64,000 nucleotides of DNA from Macrothele yani (GCA_039090855.1 CM077007.1:19641515-19705514), one strand, 5' to 3'. Counted from the stretch's first letter, positions 44,317-54,917 are shown. Translations and numbers: made by a program. Notes: a model not told the origin generated them from the letters alone.

Positions 44317-45269
44317 TTAGGTGTACAAATAAGTTTTAAAATGTTTTAAGACAAAGCAACATGTAATGTGAGCGAAAACAACAATGCCTTTATGAATCAA
44401 AATATGCGCTTTCATTATCTATCACCTTCTACCATCAGTTGGCCAGCTGATGGATTCCAGCCATGAAGAATACTTCGTCGTGTGACACAAAGAAGTTGTC
44501 AACCCATTTTTGCTCTTTGTCGCATGATCGGAACCGTACAGCAGACAAACCATGTTGCATCAATCGGAACAAATGATAGTCTGAAGGGGCTATGTCGGGT
44601 CTATACACCAGGTGCTCCAAAACTTCCCAGCCAAGCGTCAATAACGTTTCCTTGGCTGATTTCGCGACATGCGGCCTAGCGTTTTATGCAGTAATTTCAT
44701 GGGGCGCAATCCTTTGCCTGTGAATGGAAGTTTCCGACAGATTTCCCGGTTGAATTGCAGCAATTGTTGCTTGTGGCGATCAGCAGTAACAGTTTGACCC
44801 TGTTCCAGTAGTTCATAAAAGAGCACACCCTTCATATCCCACCAGATGCACAGCAGAACTTTCTTGGAGTGAATATTGTGTTTCGGTATCGAAGTCGTTG
44901 CTTCAGCGGGGTCTACCCAGTGTTTTTTGCGTTTGGGATTGTCGTACCATATCCACTTTTCATCACCCGTAACGATTTTTTCCAGGAAAAACTTTCCATG
45001 TTGTTTATTCAACAGATTCAAACACTTCATGATGCACTCATCCTTGCTCCTCTGACTCAGGTTATGTGGCACCAGTTTTCCTTCCTTCTGAATCTTTCCC
45101 ATTGCATGTAAACAATTGGAAATGGTTTGTTGAGTTACCCCCAGTTGTTCAGTTAGTTCTTTTTTGCATTTGGAACAAATCTTCATCCAGCAATGCTTGC
45201 AGTTCCTCATGTGCAACCTTCTGCAGGGCACTGCTACATTCTCAATTGCTAACATCAAAATCACCTGCT
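44317..45269 (-). pseudogene. mariner transposase relic, truncated by a piggyBac end
   Basis: Minus-strand frames 45324-44638 and 44641-44435. The first has a helix-turn-helix (LGVTQQTISNCLHAMGKI), VTGDEKWIWYDNPKRKKHWV with the first Asp, KVLLCIWWDMKGVLFYELL and TADRHKQQLLQFNREI. The expected second Asp before NARPH reads as a stop (about 44690). The rest continues TLGWEVLEHL, then PDIAPSDYHLF with the third Asp (DD34D type). The 3' terminal repeat TTAGGTGTACAAATAAGT follows TA at 44315-44316. The 5' part is missing where a TTAA and piggyBac-like end begin at 45270. Confidence 0.9.
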
Positions 45270-45273
45270 TTAA

Positions 45274-45590
45274 CACTTTCGCTGCCAGCAGGTGCCAGCA
45301 AAAAATATCGTTGTACCGGGCCATGCTGGCGCCAGCGACTTCAAATTGTTAATGGGTTTCGGTTTTTGTTTTGTATTACTTCCGCTAGGTGACACAACTT
45401 CTTCGTGTTTTGAAGTATTAGGTTGCTAGGCAACACAGTGCAGGTGTTGTAACGCAGATGGCCTGGGGATAAGAAATTGCTCGCGACTTCCGTGGCCTGG
45501 GAATGTGCTGGGTTTTTTTTTTTTATATATATACATTTCGTAAAACGTCAGGTTTATTTCCGAAATTTTTGATGTTTTAAATATTCAGCT
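45274..45590. mobile_element. piggyBac-like terminal fragment or MITE
   Basis: It starts directly after TTAA (45270-45273) with CACTTTCGCTGCCAGCAGG, resembling piggyBac termini. From about 45330 it is similar to 52390-52630, the terminal region next to the piggyBac transposase relic (TTTTGAAG.ATTAG.TTGCTA.GCAACA; GCGACTTC.TGGCC). It ends in TA-rich sequence where RTE copy 5 sits. No coding sequence. Confidence 0.7.
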
Positions 45591-45597
45591 ATACATA

Positions 45598-45735
45598 TAT
45601 CATCATCGTTGTTAACCATTAGCAATCCACTGCTGGACGAAGGTCTCCCCAAGTTTCCTCCACAATGGTCTGTCTTGTGCCAGTCTCCTCCATGTCACTC
45701 CCGCATACTTTCAAATTTCATCCACCCATCTCCCA
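45598..45735 (-). mobile_element. RTE copy 5, extreme 3' fragment
   Basis: About 138 bp: the last codons (CATGGGAGATGGGTGG direction) to the stop and a short ATG-repeat tail, minus strand. It is heavily 5'-truncated and sits in TA-rich DNA immediately next to copy 6. Confidence 0.88.
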
Positions 45736-45756
45736 TACATATATAAAGATATATAT

Positions 45757-48700
45757 CATCATCATCATCATCATCATTGTCAACCATTATCAATCCACTG
45801 CTGGACGAAGGTCTCCCCAAGTTTCCTCCACAACGGTCTGTCTTGTGCCAGTCTCCTCCATGTCACTCCCGCATATTTACGAATTTCATCCACCCATCTC
45901 CCATGTGGTCTTTTTCTGGGTCTTTTCCTGTCCCTTGGAATCCAATCTAAAATTTCGGCTGTCCATCTATGGTCTGTCCTTCTGGCAGTATGTCCAGCCC
46001 ATTGCCATTTCAGGGATTTAACTCTGATCATGATGTCTTCCACTCTCGTCATTTTTCGGATCCACGAGTTCCTCTTCTTATCTCTCCTGGTTATACCAAG
46101 CATGCACCTCTCCATGATTCTTTGAGTTGTCTGCAGCCTTTGTATGTCTCTTTTAGTTAAGGTCCACGTCTCTGCACCATACGTAAGCACTGGAAGGATG
46201 CATTGATCAAACACTTTTCTTTTAAGACATAATGGCATATTGCTCTTGAAAATTATGCTGTTTCTTCCAAAAGCTCTCCAGGCAAGTTTTGTACGCCGAT
46301 TAATTTCTTCATCAATGTGACCCTCACTTGATATCTGCTGTCCAAGATAAACATACGTATCTGTTATCTCCAGTTTTTCTCCATCAATCGATAAATCTTC
46401 ATTTCTTGTAAAAGCATTGAACATCACTTTTGTCTTCTGAAAGTTCATTTTAATCCCACTTCTTTACTCTTGTCAGCAAGTTCCTGGATCATACTCTGCA
46501 GCTCTGATGGGGTAGTTGCAAAAATGACTACGTCATCAGCAAAACGAAGGTGGGTTAGATAATCTCCATTAATCTTTATCCCTTTGTTTTCCCAGTTCAG
46601 TGATTGAAAGACATTTTCCAATGTGGCATTAAAGAGCTTCGGGAGATATGGTGTCACCTTGTCTCACTCCCTTTCCAATTTTTATGTGTGTTGTATTTTC
46701 AAACAGCCGAATCTTTGCACTTGCATTTCATAGATGTTATTAATAATATTAATGTATGCATCTTCAATACCGCAGGATTTCAGAGCCGTGGTAACTGCTG
46801 ATGGTTTCACCGAATCAAAGGCTTTTTTCATAATCGATAAAAGCCATGCACAATGGAAGTTCATATTCCCTCGCTCTTTCAATTAGTTCTCTCAGTACGT
46901 GGATATGATCTATTGTGCTGTAGCCACTCCTGAATCCAGCTTGTTCTCTCGGTTGAGCCATGTCCAGTGTTACCTTCAAGCGGTGTGAAAGAACTTTAGT
47001 GAAGATTTTATAAACCACTGATAGGAGGCTGATAGGTCTGTAGTTCCTGAGATCCTCAATGTCACCTTTTTTATGTAGCAGGATCATTGTAGCATTGTTC
47101 CAATCCTCAGGAATCTTCCCTTCATTAAGGCATCGAGTGAAAATTTGGGCGAGTACTGTTTCAATTTCTCCACTTGCTTCTTGTATGATGTCTATAGTAA
47201 TTCCATCTTCTCCTGGAGCTTTCCCCCGCTTCATGTTCTTGATTGCATGAGCAACTTCTGCTGGGAGGACTGGAAGAACTCTGGTACCTTTCATGATGTC
47301 TGGAGTACATGTATCATCCCTTTCATATAATTTGGAGTAGAAATCTTTCACTCTTGTCAAAATTTCGCCTCTATTTCTTGTTATAGAACCATCTTCTTTT
47401 CTCAGAGCCATAATCTGTTTTCTTCCCTTACTGAGATGTCCCTTTGCTATCTTTAGGCTTTGGTTGTTTTCAATTGCTTTCCTCACTAGCTCACAGTTGA
47501 ATTTCCTTACGTCTTCAGTGATACTTTTTCGTGCTGTCTTGCATAGCTCTATATATTCCACTTTGGAAGTCACATCTTCTTTAGTTGTCCTCATCTCTCT
47601 TCTTTTTTGCATCAACATTTTGGTTTTTCCTGATAATTTGTTTACATGCAACTTGTTCTTAGACCCAGCTAATTTTGTTGCTGTTTCCATAAGAGCTTTG
47701 GTTACTTTTCTGTTAACTTCCGAAATATCCACTTCTTCCGATGTTAGGCCTTCTAAAGCAGAGAATCTGTTCTTCAGTTCCAACTTGAAAGTATTATGGT
47801 GTTTTTTTAAGGTTGGTTATGTCAATACATTTTGTTTGTCTTATGAGCTTGCCACGTTCCAGTTTAGTGTTGAGGTGCATCTTACATCTCACCAATCTAT
47901 GGTCACTACCTGTGTTGAACTTGTTCAGCACACTGCAGTCTTCGATGACGAATTTTTTGTTACACATAATAAAATCAATTTCACTTGTCGTCCCAATTGG
48001 ATGTCTCCATGTCCATTTCCTGTGTGGCTTTTTCTTGAAAAAGGAATTCAAGATGAAAAATCCTTCTGCCTCTGCAAACTCAATGAGAGTATTTCCACGC
48101 TGGTTTCTGTTGCCGTGACCGAATTTACCTACTGAAGTTTCATTCTGTTGCCGGTGCCCTATTTTTGCATTGAAATCTCCCATAATTATCCTCAAGTGCT
48201 GCTTACCTTTATTATTTAGATCACGAATTTCCTCATAAAATTCTTCAATTTCTTCTTCAGGATGACTTGTGGTGGGTGCATAAGTTTGAATAATCTGAGC
48301 CTGGTATCTTCTCGATAGTTGGATAACGAGTCGTGCAGCTCTGTCAGAGGAACTTTCAACTTCTACCACTTTATCCTTCAGTTTCTTGTTTATTATAAAT
48401 CCAACACCACTAGTTCTGCCAGTATCTGTCCCACGATAATAGAAGAGATGTCCACTTTTCAGTTCAATGAGATCTTCTCCTTTTCTCCTTACCTCACTTA
48501 GCCCGACGATGTCCCACTTGATCCTTTGTAGTTCCTCTTCCAATTCAAGAAGCCTTGAATCAGAAGATAGGGAGCGTCCGTTGTAGGTAGCCAAGGTCAG
48601 CATCAAATGGCAGCCTAGTCCGGTCCTCCGGGGATTCTTAGCACCCTCTGCCTTCATGTCGCACTGGCCGCTGCCTTGGCCAGGTACATTCCAGCTGCCG

Positions 48701-48841
48701 GAGACTGAGGGCCAAGATTTAAGTTGTAGAGTCATTTTGGAGTGTTTGGCCATAACTCACCACGCTGGCCAAGCGGGTTGGTGAGTGTGGGACAGCATTT
48801 CCTCTGATCCCGATGGTATAGTTATACCGCTATTTGCGGTC
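45757..48841 (-). mobile_element. RTE copy 6, full length (about 3.1 kb)
   Basis: Runs from a structured 5' end (GACCGCAAATAGCGGTATAA on the minus strand) to an (ATG)n tail. Direct flanks ACATATATAAAGATATATAT (45737-45756) and ACATATAAAGATATATATAT (48842-48861) form a target duplication of about 20 bp that differs by one TA unit. Frames: endonuclease 48753-47794, linker plus RT start 47783-46815, short piece 46657-46445, RT C-terminus 46448-45780. Single-base indels near 47805, 46826, 46728, 46643 and 46450 break it; most are in homopolymer runs. Confidence 0.96.
47794..48753 (-). CDS. RTE apurinic-type endonuclease domain, copy 6
   Basis: A 319-residue frame from a likely start (MAKHSKMTLQLKSW) through the endonuclease: LATYNGRSL, IVGLSEVRRKG with the catalytic Glu, QIIQTYAPTTS, IIMGDFNAKIG (Asp/Asn motif), WTWRHPIGTTSEIDFIM, and TGSDHRLV with the catalytic SDH. 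It should continue into the RT but a one-T insertion near 47805 shifts the frame. The enzyme nicks target DNA to prime reverse transcription. Confidence 0.93.
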   Translation of the reverse strand: MAKHSKMTLQLKSWPSVSGSWNVPGQGSGQCDMKAEGAKNPRRTGLGCHLMLTLATYNGRSLSSDSRLLELEEELQRIKWDIVGLSEVRRKGEDLIELKSGHLFYYRGTDTGRTSGVGFIINKKLKDKVVEVESSSDRAARLVIQLSRRYQAQIIQTYAPTTSHPEEEIEEFYEEIRDLNNKGKQHLRIIMGDFNAKIGHRQQNETSVGKFGHGNRNQRGNTLIEFAEAEGFFILNSFFKKKPHRKWTWRHPIGTTSEIDFIMCNKKFVIEDCSVLNKFNTGSDHRLVRCKMHLNTKLERGKLIRQTKCIDITNLKKTP

Positions 48842-48861
48842 ACATATAAAGATATATATAT

Positions 48862-49157
48862 ATATAAGATATATAAAGATATATATATATATATATATAT
48901 AAGAGCAAAGTCAAAAACAAAAGACATTACCTAAAAATTTTCAAACAAAATTTTCTAAAGTACCTGAAGATCACAGTCTATTAAGAAGAGATAGAAGCAA
49001 AAACAATTTTTCAACTCATACTAAAAAACAACATAGAAAAATTCATATACTGACAGGTGTGAGCTAAAAGAGGATAAAATAATAGCAACCTGAATGCAGG
49101 AAGTGTCGATAATGCCGAGAAAAAAGAACATCTGCCAAACTAGTTCATGGGGCGCAA
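48862..49157. other. Spacer between RTE copies 6 and 7
   Basis: Starts with more TA-rich sequence (to about 48900), then A-rich DNA without a recognised feature. Confidence 0.5.
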
Positions 49158-50007
49158 TATATATATATCATCATCATCATTGTCAACCATTATCAATCCA
49201 CTGCTGGACGAAGGTCTCCCCAAGTTTCCTCCACAACGGTCTGTCTTGTGCCAGTCTCCTCCATGTCACTCCCGCATACTTTCGAATTTCATCCACCCAT
49301 CTTCCATGTGGTCTTCTTCTGGGTCTTTTCCTATCCCTTGGAATCCAATCTAAAATTTCGGCTGTCCATCGATGGTCTGTTCTTCTGGCAGTATGTCCAG
49401 CCCATTGCCATTTCAGGGATTTAACTCTGATCATGATGTCTTCCACTCTTGTCATTTTTCGGATCCACGTGTTCCTCTTCTTATCTCTCCTGGTTACACC
49501 AAGCATGCACCTCTCCATGCTACTTTGAGTTGTCTGCAGCCTTTGTATGTCTCTTTTAGCTAAGGTCCATGTCTCTGCACCATACGTAAGTACTGGAAGG
49601 ATGCATTGATCAAACACTTTTCTTTTAAGACATAATGGCATATTGCTCTTGAAAATTATGCTGTTTCTTCCAAAAGCTCTCCAGGCAAGTTTTGTACGCC
49701 GATTAATTTCTTCATTAATGTGACCCTCACTTGATATCTGCTGTCCAAGATAAACGTACGTGTCTGTTATCTCCAGCTTTTCTCCATCAATCGATAAATC
49801 TTTATTTCTTGTAAAAGCATTGAACATCACTTTTGTCTTCTGAAAGTTCAGTTTTAATCCCACTTCTTTACTCTTGTCAGCAAGTTCCTGGATCATACTC
49901 TGCAGCTCTGATGGGGTAGTTGCAAAATTGACTATGTCATCAGCAAAACGAAGGTGGGTTAGATAATCTCCATTAATCTTTATCCCTTTGTTTTCCCAGT
50001 TCAGTGA

Positions 50008-51003
50008 TTAAAAGACATTTTCCAATGTGGCATTAAAGAGCTTCGGAGATATGGTGTCACCTTGTCTCACTCCTTTTCCAATTTTTATGTGTGTTGTATT
50101 TTCAAACAGCCGAATCTTTGCACTTGCATTTTCATAGATGTTATTAATAATATTAATGTATGCATCTTCAATACCGCAGGATTTCAGAGCCATTGCAACT
50201 GCTGATGGTTTCACCGAATCAAAGGCTTTTTCATAATCGATAAAAGCCATGCACAATGGAAGTTCATATTCCCTCACTCTTTCAATTAGTTCTCTCAGTA
50301 CGTGGATATGATCTATTGTGCTGTAGCCACTCCTGAATCCAGCTTGTTCTCTCGGTTGAGCCATGTCCAGTATCACCTTCAAGCGGTGTGAAAGAACTTT
50401 AGTGAATATTTTATAAACCACTGATAGGAGGCTAATAGGTCTGTAGTTCCTGAGATCCTCAATGTCACCTTTTTTATGTAGCAATATCATTGTAGCGTTG
50501 TTCCAATCCTCAGGAATCTTCCCTTCATTAAGGCATCGAGTGAAAATTTGGGCGAGTACTGTTTCGATTTCTCCACTTGCTTCTTGTATGATGTCTACAG
50601 TAATTCCATCTTCTCCTGGAGCTTTTCCCCGCTTCATGTTCTTGATTGCATGTGCAACTTCTGCTGGAAGGACTGGAAGAACTCTGGTACTGTTACCTTT
50701 CATGATGTCTGGAGTACATGTATCATCCCTTTCATATAATTTGGAGTAGAAATCTTTCACTCTTGTCAAAATTTCGCCTTTATTTCTTGTTACAGAACCA
50801 TCTTCTTTTCTCAGTGCCATAATCTGTTTTTTCCCCTTGAGATGTCCCTTTGCTATCTTTAGGCTTTGGTTGTTTTCAATTGCTTTTCTTACTAGTTCAC
50901 AGTTGAATTTCCTTACGTCTTCAGTGATACTTTTTCGTACTGTCTTGCATAGCTCTATATATTCCACTTTGGAAGTAACATCTTCTTTAGTTGTCCTCAT
51001 CAC
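50008..51003 (-). CDS. RTE reverse transcriptase core, copy 7
   Basis: A 331-residue frame with LPAEVAHAIKNMKRGKAPGE, WNNATMILLHKKGD, NYRPISLLSVVYKI, AGFRSGYSTIDHIHV, AFIDYEKAFDSVK and GVRQGDTISPKLFNA, ending at a premature stop before the FADD box, which lies in the next segment. The upstream frame (52141-50987) overlaps by a few bases where a T-run (51008-51015) is longer than in sibling copies. Confidence 0.92.
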   Translation of the reverse strand: MMRTTKEDVTSKVEYIELCKTVRKSITEDVRKFNCELVRKAIENNQSLKIAKGHLKGKKQIMALRKEDGSVTRNKGEILTRVKDFYSKLYERDDTCTPDIMKGNSTRVLPVLPAEVAHAIKNMKRGKAPGEDGITVDIIQEASGEIETVLAQIFTRCLNEGKIPEDWNNATMILLHKKGDIEDLRNYRPISLLSVVYKIFTKVLSHRLKVILDMAQPREQAGFRSGYSTIDHIHVLRELIERVREYELPLCMAFIDYEKAFDSVKPSAVAMALKSCGIEDAYINIINNIYENASAKIRLFENTTHIKIGKGVRQGDTISPKLFNATLENVF

Positions 51004-52141
51004 TCTTCTTTTTTTGCATCAACATTTTGGTTTTTCCTGATAATTTGTTCACATGCAATTTGTTCTTAGACCCAGCTAATTTTGTTGCTGTTTCCATAAG
51101 AGCTTTGGTTACTTTTCTGTTAACTTCAGAAATATCCACTTCTTCCGATGTTAGGCCTTCTAAAGCAGAGAATCTGTTCTTCAGTTCCAATTTGAAGGTA
51201 TTATGGTGTTTTTTAAGGTTGGTTATGTCAATACATTTTGTTTGTCTTATGAGCTTGCTACGTTCGAGTTTAGTGTTGAGGTGCATCTTACATCTCACCA
51301 ATCTATGGTCACTGCCTGTGTTGAACTTGTTTAGCACAGTGCAGTCTTCTATGACGAATTTTTTGTTACACATAATAAAATCAATTTCATTTGTCGTCCC
51401 ATTTGGATGTCTCCATGTCCATTTCCTGTGTGGCTTTTTCTTGAAAAAGGAGTTCAAGATGAAAAACCCTTCTGCCTCTGCAAACTCTACGAGAGTATTT
51501 CCACGCTGGTTTCTGTTGCCGTGACCGAATTTACCTACTGAAGTTTCATTCTGTTGCCGTTGCCCTATTTTTGCATTGAAATCTCCCATAATTATCTTCA
51601 AGTGCTGCTTACCTTTATTATTTAGATCACGAATTTCCTCATAAAATTCTTCAATTTCTTCTTCAGCATGACTTGTGGTGGGTGCATAAGTTTGAATAAT
51701 CTGAGCCTGGTATCTTCTCGAGAGTTGGATAACGAGTCGTGCAGCTCTGTCAGAGGAACTTTCAACTTCTACAACTTTATCCTTCAGTTTCTTGTTTATT
51801 ATAAATCCAACACCACTAGTTCTGCCAGTATCTGTCCCACGATAGTAGAAGAGATGTCCACTTTTCAGTTCAATGAGATCTTCTCCTTTTCTCCTTACCT
51901 CACTTAGCCCGACGATGTCCCACTTGATCCTTTGTAGTTCCTCTTCCAATTCAAGAAGCCTTGAATCAGAAGATAGGGAGCGTCCGTTATACGTAGCCAA
52001 GGTCAGCATCAGATGGCAGCCTAGTCCGGTCCTCCGGGGATTCTTAGCACCCTCTGCCTTCATGTCGCGCTGGCCGCTGCCTTGGCCAGGTACATTCCAG
52101 CTGCCGGAGACTGAGGGCCAAGATTTAAGTTGTGGAGTCAT
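50987..52141 (-). CDS. RTE endonuclease plus linker, copy 7
   Basis: A 384-residue frame: LATYNGRSLSSDSR, IVGLSEVRRKGED, YRGTDTGRTSGVGFIINKKL, IIMGDFNAKIGQ, WTWRHPNGTTNEIDFIMC, TGSDHRLVRCKMHLN, then a charged linker (KLAGSKNKLHVNKLSGK). The best preserved endonuclease of the family in this window. It begins MTPQLKSW; an ATG slightly upstream is seen in copy 6. Confidence 0.94.
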   Translation of the reverse strand: MTPQLKSWPSVSGSWNVPGQGSGQRDMKAEGAKNPRRTGLGCHLMLTLATYNGRSLSSDSRLLELEEELQRIKWDIVGLSEVRRKGEDLIELKSGHLFYYRGTDTGRTSGVGFIINKKLKDKVVEVESSSDRAARLVIQLSRRYQAQIIQTYAPTTSHAEEEIEEFYEEIRDLNNKGKQHLKIIMGDFNAKIGQRQQNETSVGKFGHGNRNQRGNTLVEFAEAEGFFILNSFFKKKPHRKWTWRHPNGTTNEIDFIMCNKKFVIEDCTVLNKFNTGSDHRLVRCKMHLNTKLERSKLIRQTKCIDITNLKKHHNTFKLELKNRFSALEGLTSEEVDISEVNRKVTKALMETATKLAGSKNKLHVNKLSGKTKMLMQKKKSDEDN

Positions 52142-52162
52142 TTTGGAGGGGTTTGGCCATAA

Positions 52163-52248
52163 CTCACCACGCTGGCCAAGCGGGTTGGTGAGTGTGGGAT
52201 AGCATTTCCTCTAATCCCGATGGTATAGTTATACCGCTATTGGCGGTC
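52163..52248 (-). promoter_or_regulatory. Structured RTE 5' UTR, copy 7
   Basis: The first 90 or so bases of the element contain three potential hairpins: ACCGC/GCGGT with a 5-base loop at the very end, GGTATA/TATACC beside it, and a compound hairpin at 52163-52192 (CTCACCA/TGGTGAG enclosing CGCT/AGCG). The same structures occur in copy 6 (about 48755-48841) with a covariation-neutral loop change. Some RTE and R2 lineages carry self-cleaving HDV-like ribozymes at this position; I have not been able to thread this sequence onto that fold. Confidence 0.55.
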
Positions 52249-52389
52249 GATATATATATATATATATATATATGTATGTTTGTATTATATTTTGTTTTTA
52301 TGGCAAGCAGCATGTAAAAAAAATATGAGGCATAAATGTTATCTCATTTAGAAAAAATAAGTAAAATTAATAAAAGGAAAGCTACACTG

Positions 52390-53700
52390 GGTGCAGGCGC
52401 CTTGAACATTTCAATTAATTTGGTTTTTATTTTGTATTCATTTCACTAGATTTACCCATGTTTTGAAGCATTAGATTACTATGCAACATACTGAAGAAAT
52501 ACAGCATAAATCAAATGGCCAGAGAAGTTGCGAGCGACTTCTATGGCCCATGGGTATACTATTATTTTTTTCATAGATTCCGTAAATTTTTGTGTATATT
52601 TTCGAAATTTTCATGATATATTACAAATAGTTTTTTTTTTGTTAAAGTAAAATATAGAGTACAAATTTGATGTGGGGCTACTCGTAACTTATAAATCGCA
52701 CAACTTATAAATTTTTATACCATATTTGTGGGCCTTTCCAGGAATGTATTGCCTAAAACCAAGTCTTCCTCTAAATAGCACAAGACTTTCATCCACAGAA
52801 ATTTCTTTTCCCGGCTGTTTCAATTTATTCATGTTGCACAGCAGTATCTCCATACGCCTTTTGACCTTATAAATGTGATCGTTCCGTGGATCTTGAGAAT
52901 TGTTAGCGAAGTGCCATAACTTCAGTAGGAGTTGAAACCTGTTTCTGCTGAAAGTGTTAGGTGCAATTTGGTTTTGGAACAACACATGAGTGGACCAATA
53001 ATCTGTAATCTTCGGAAATCTAACCAGGCCCATCCAAATAAGCAGGTCAAGAAATTTTTTCATTTCACTTACAGATGTTGGCAGCCATTGTTTCATCTTC
53101 GAATGTGGTGATAGGATACCGCCTTGAATGACTTGATGTGAATTTTTATTTGTTTCAGTAACCATTAGAAGATAAATATCTTCAGTCACTAGATGGTGGA
53201 ATATGTCAATAGCTGTAAGGGGGTCTAAATTCATTACATCGGGACATATACCCGAGGGTGCTGACAGTGAAATTTCATTTTGCTTTGACGAATCATCTGG
53301 CCCCCAAATTATCTGCTGCTGTTCGTGGTGTACGGGATTCACGCCTAAACACCGATATTCTTCCATTGTTTGTAAGAAATCACAATCATCATCATATTCT
53401 TCAGTACTGATTTCATAATCTGGATCAGAATCAGATGCCAAAGAAATTTCAAAACCGGAAAGACTTGATTCGTGGTTACTTGTGTCCGATTCAACAGAAT
53501 TGGTTGTTGTTGGACCAACAGTTGGATCATCTATAGCAAAAAGATCTGTAGCGGGGTTAATAATTCCAGATGGACCAGCAGTGGGATTAGGTATCCATGG
53601 AGGAGGAAGCCTGACAATGGATTCTAATTATCGGCTTTTGGAATAAAACTTTTTGCTATTTATGGGGTCGGCCATCCTCATGCTTTGATTACAAGAGCAG
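52390..53700 (-). mobile_element. piggyBac-like element, internally deleted
   Basis: Minus-strand transposase start at about 53675 and terminal sequences at 52390-52630 that match 45330-45590. The coding region stops just after the first catalytic motif and joins 3' terminal sequence, so most of the catalytic domain is deleted. I did not find an intact TTAA-bounded right end. Confidence 0.75.
52689..53675 (-). pseudogene. piggyBac transposase, N-terminal half
   Basis: From MADPINSKKFYSKSR (a TAA follows at about 53630) through an acidic N-terminus (SDSDPDYEISTEEYDDDCDF). The piggyBac core follows: LDPLTAIDIFHHLVTEDIYL, WLPTSVSEMKKFLDLLIWMG, PKITDYWSTHVLFQNQIAPN, FQLLLKLWHFANN, and ISVDESLVLFRGRLGFRQYI with the first catalytic Asp, then KAHKYGIKIYKLCD. 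It ends there. The other two catalytic Asp residues and the C-terminal cysteine-rich domain are missing. It could still bind ends, but not cut. Confidence 0.92.
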
Positions 53701-53764
53701 TTTTGGGATTTTCGTCGAACTACAAATAAGTGCAGTTGGGGAGAAAAACGGAAAAAAAAAAAAA

Positions 53765-53850
53765 AAAAAAAAAAAAGGTGCACGCACTGGGGGAGGCCTA
53801 TATTCTGCAGTGGGTGTCAACAGGCTAAGAAGAAGAAGAAGAGTAGTAGT
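53765..53850 (+). mobile_element. LINE extreme 3' end with (AAG)n tail
   Basis: Reads GEAYILQWVSTG-like (GGCCTATATTCTGCAGTGGG) then a stop and an AAG/GAAGAA tail, the typical end of another RTE-like LINE family, distinct from the (ATG)n family. Preceded by a long A-run (53755-53776). Confidence 0.6.
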
Positions 53851-54420
53851 GATGTGTCAGAGTCAGAAAATGTTGAATTGGAACAGCAGAGAGAGAGAGA
53901 GATGAGGAAAGTTCGTTGGCAAATTTTTGTAAAAAATTTGTTTCATTATCATTTATCAAAAAAAAAAAAAAAAAAGTTTGAAACGTTCTGATTGATTGTG
54001 TCACTTTATTGTAGCTTCCTGTGGCTTTTGCTTGCGGTAATATCACTTTCATAGAATGTGGAGACATGATGTCATATGTTTCACCTCACATGATGTTCAG
54101 TAAGATGTTTGGGTGGCATATTTCGAGTTACCTTGGTTTGTGGTATAGCAGATGTTGCAGTTGGAGTCACAACAGTATTTGAAAACCTTTCTATGAGTCC
54201 AAGGTGGCCATTCCTTCTACACTCACTTTCCTCACTGAAGGAGATTGATATCTGGGCCTCCCTGCCACCAGTGTGCATGGGAATAGATGACTATGGAATT
54301 GGGAGTCTTCAGTGCCATGGCAGAATTGTTTTGTATTATTATTTTTATCATTTAGCTAGGCTTTAGAGTGCTTCGTATAAGTTTTATACAAAAAAATTTT
54401 TACCACTTCATTGAAAATAT
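53850..54420. other. Unassigned intronic sequence
   Basis: A (GA)n run at 53889-53903 and an A-run at 53960-53975. Short frames at 54081-54366 are unrecognised. Confidence 0.4.
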
Positions 54421-54917
54421 AAAACACACTGAAAAACACCGTAACAGCGCAACCCATAGGTATTCTGAATTCATAAGAATTCTAAATTCATAGTAAATCT
54501 CACCCCAATTTGCAAAATATAAAACAAAACACTGTGATTCTAGCAAAAATTCAAGCTCCTGGAATTTTTTGATGAACCCGTGGACGGGGGATTAATGACC
54601 ACTTCTTAACAAGGGCTGTTCTAAGTTCTTTAAGTTCCCTGGCAGGAAGCATGTCTCTGAAGCATCCCTTACATACTCAATAATATTGAGGTCAGAAGAT
54701 CTGGATGGCTGCTCTATTCAGCAAAAATCTTCCTTGTCGACCAAATGAGGTTGGACATTATTATTCATGAGAATAAAATATGGACTGTCAGCTCCCATAA
54801 ATGGCCTGTATGTACTTCAGGGCACTTAATGGAGTGATTCTGAAAGATGTGCAGGTCTGGGCACCCATTTATCATGATTCCTTCCCTAACCATCATGCTA
54901 CTGCCACCAGAGTAGTT

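Larger units (their letters stand above)
49169..52248 (-). mobile_element. RTE copy 7, full length, least damaged
   Basis: 3.08 kb with the same 5' start as copy 6 (GACCGCCAATAGCGGT on the minus strand) and (ATG)n tail. (TA)n sequence lies on both sides (49158-49168 and 52249-52274). Frames: 52141-50987 (endonuclease and linker), 51003-50008 (RT core), 49896-49183 (RT C-terminus). Damage is limited to a homopolymer frameshift near 51010, a CAA to TAA stop at about 50008, a substitution near 49928 in the FADD region and a 3-base deletion near 50838. A recent insertion by RTE standards. Confidence 0.96.
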
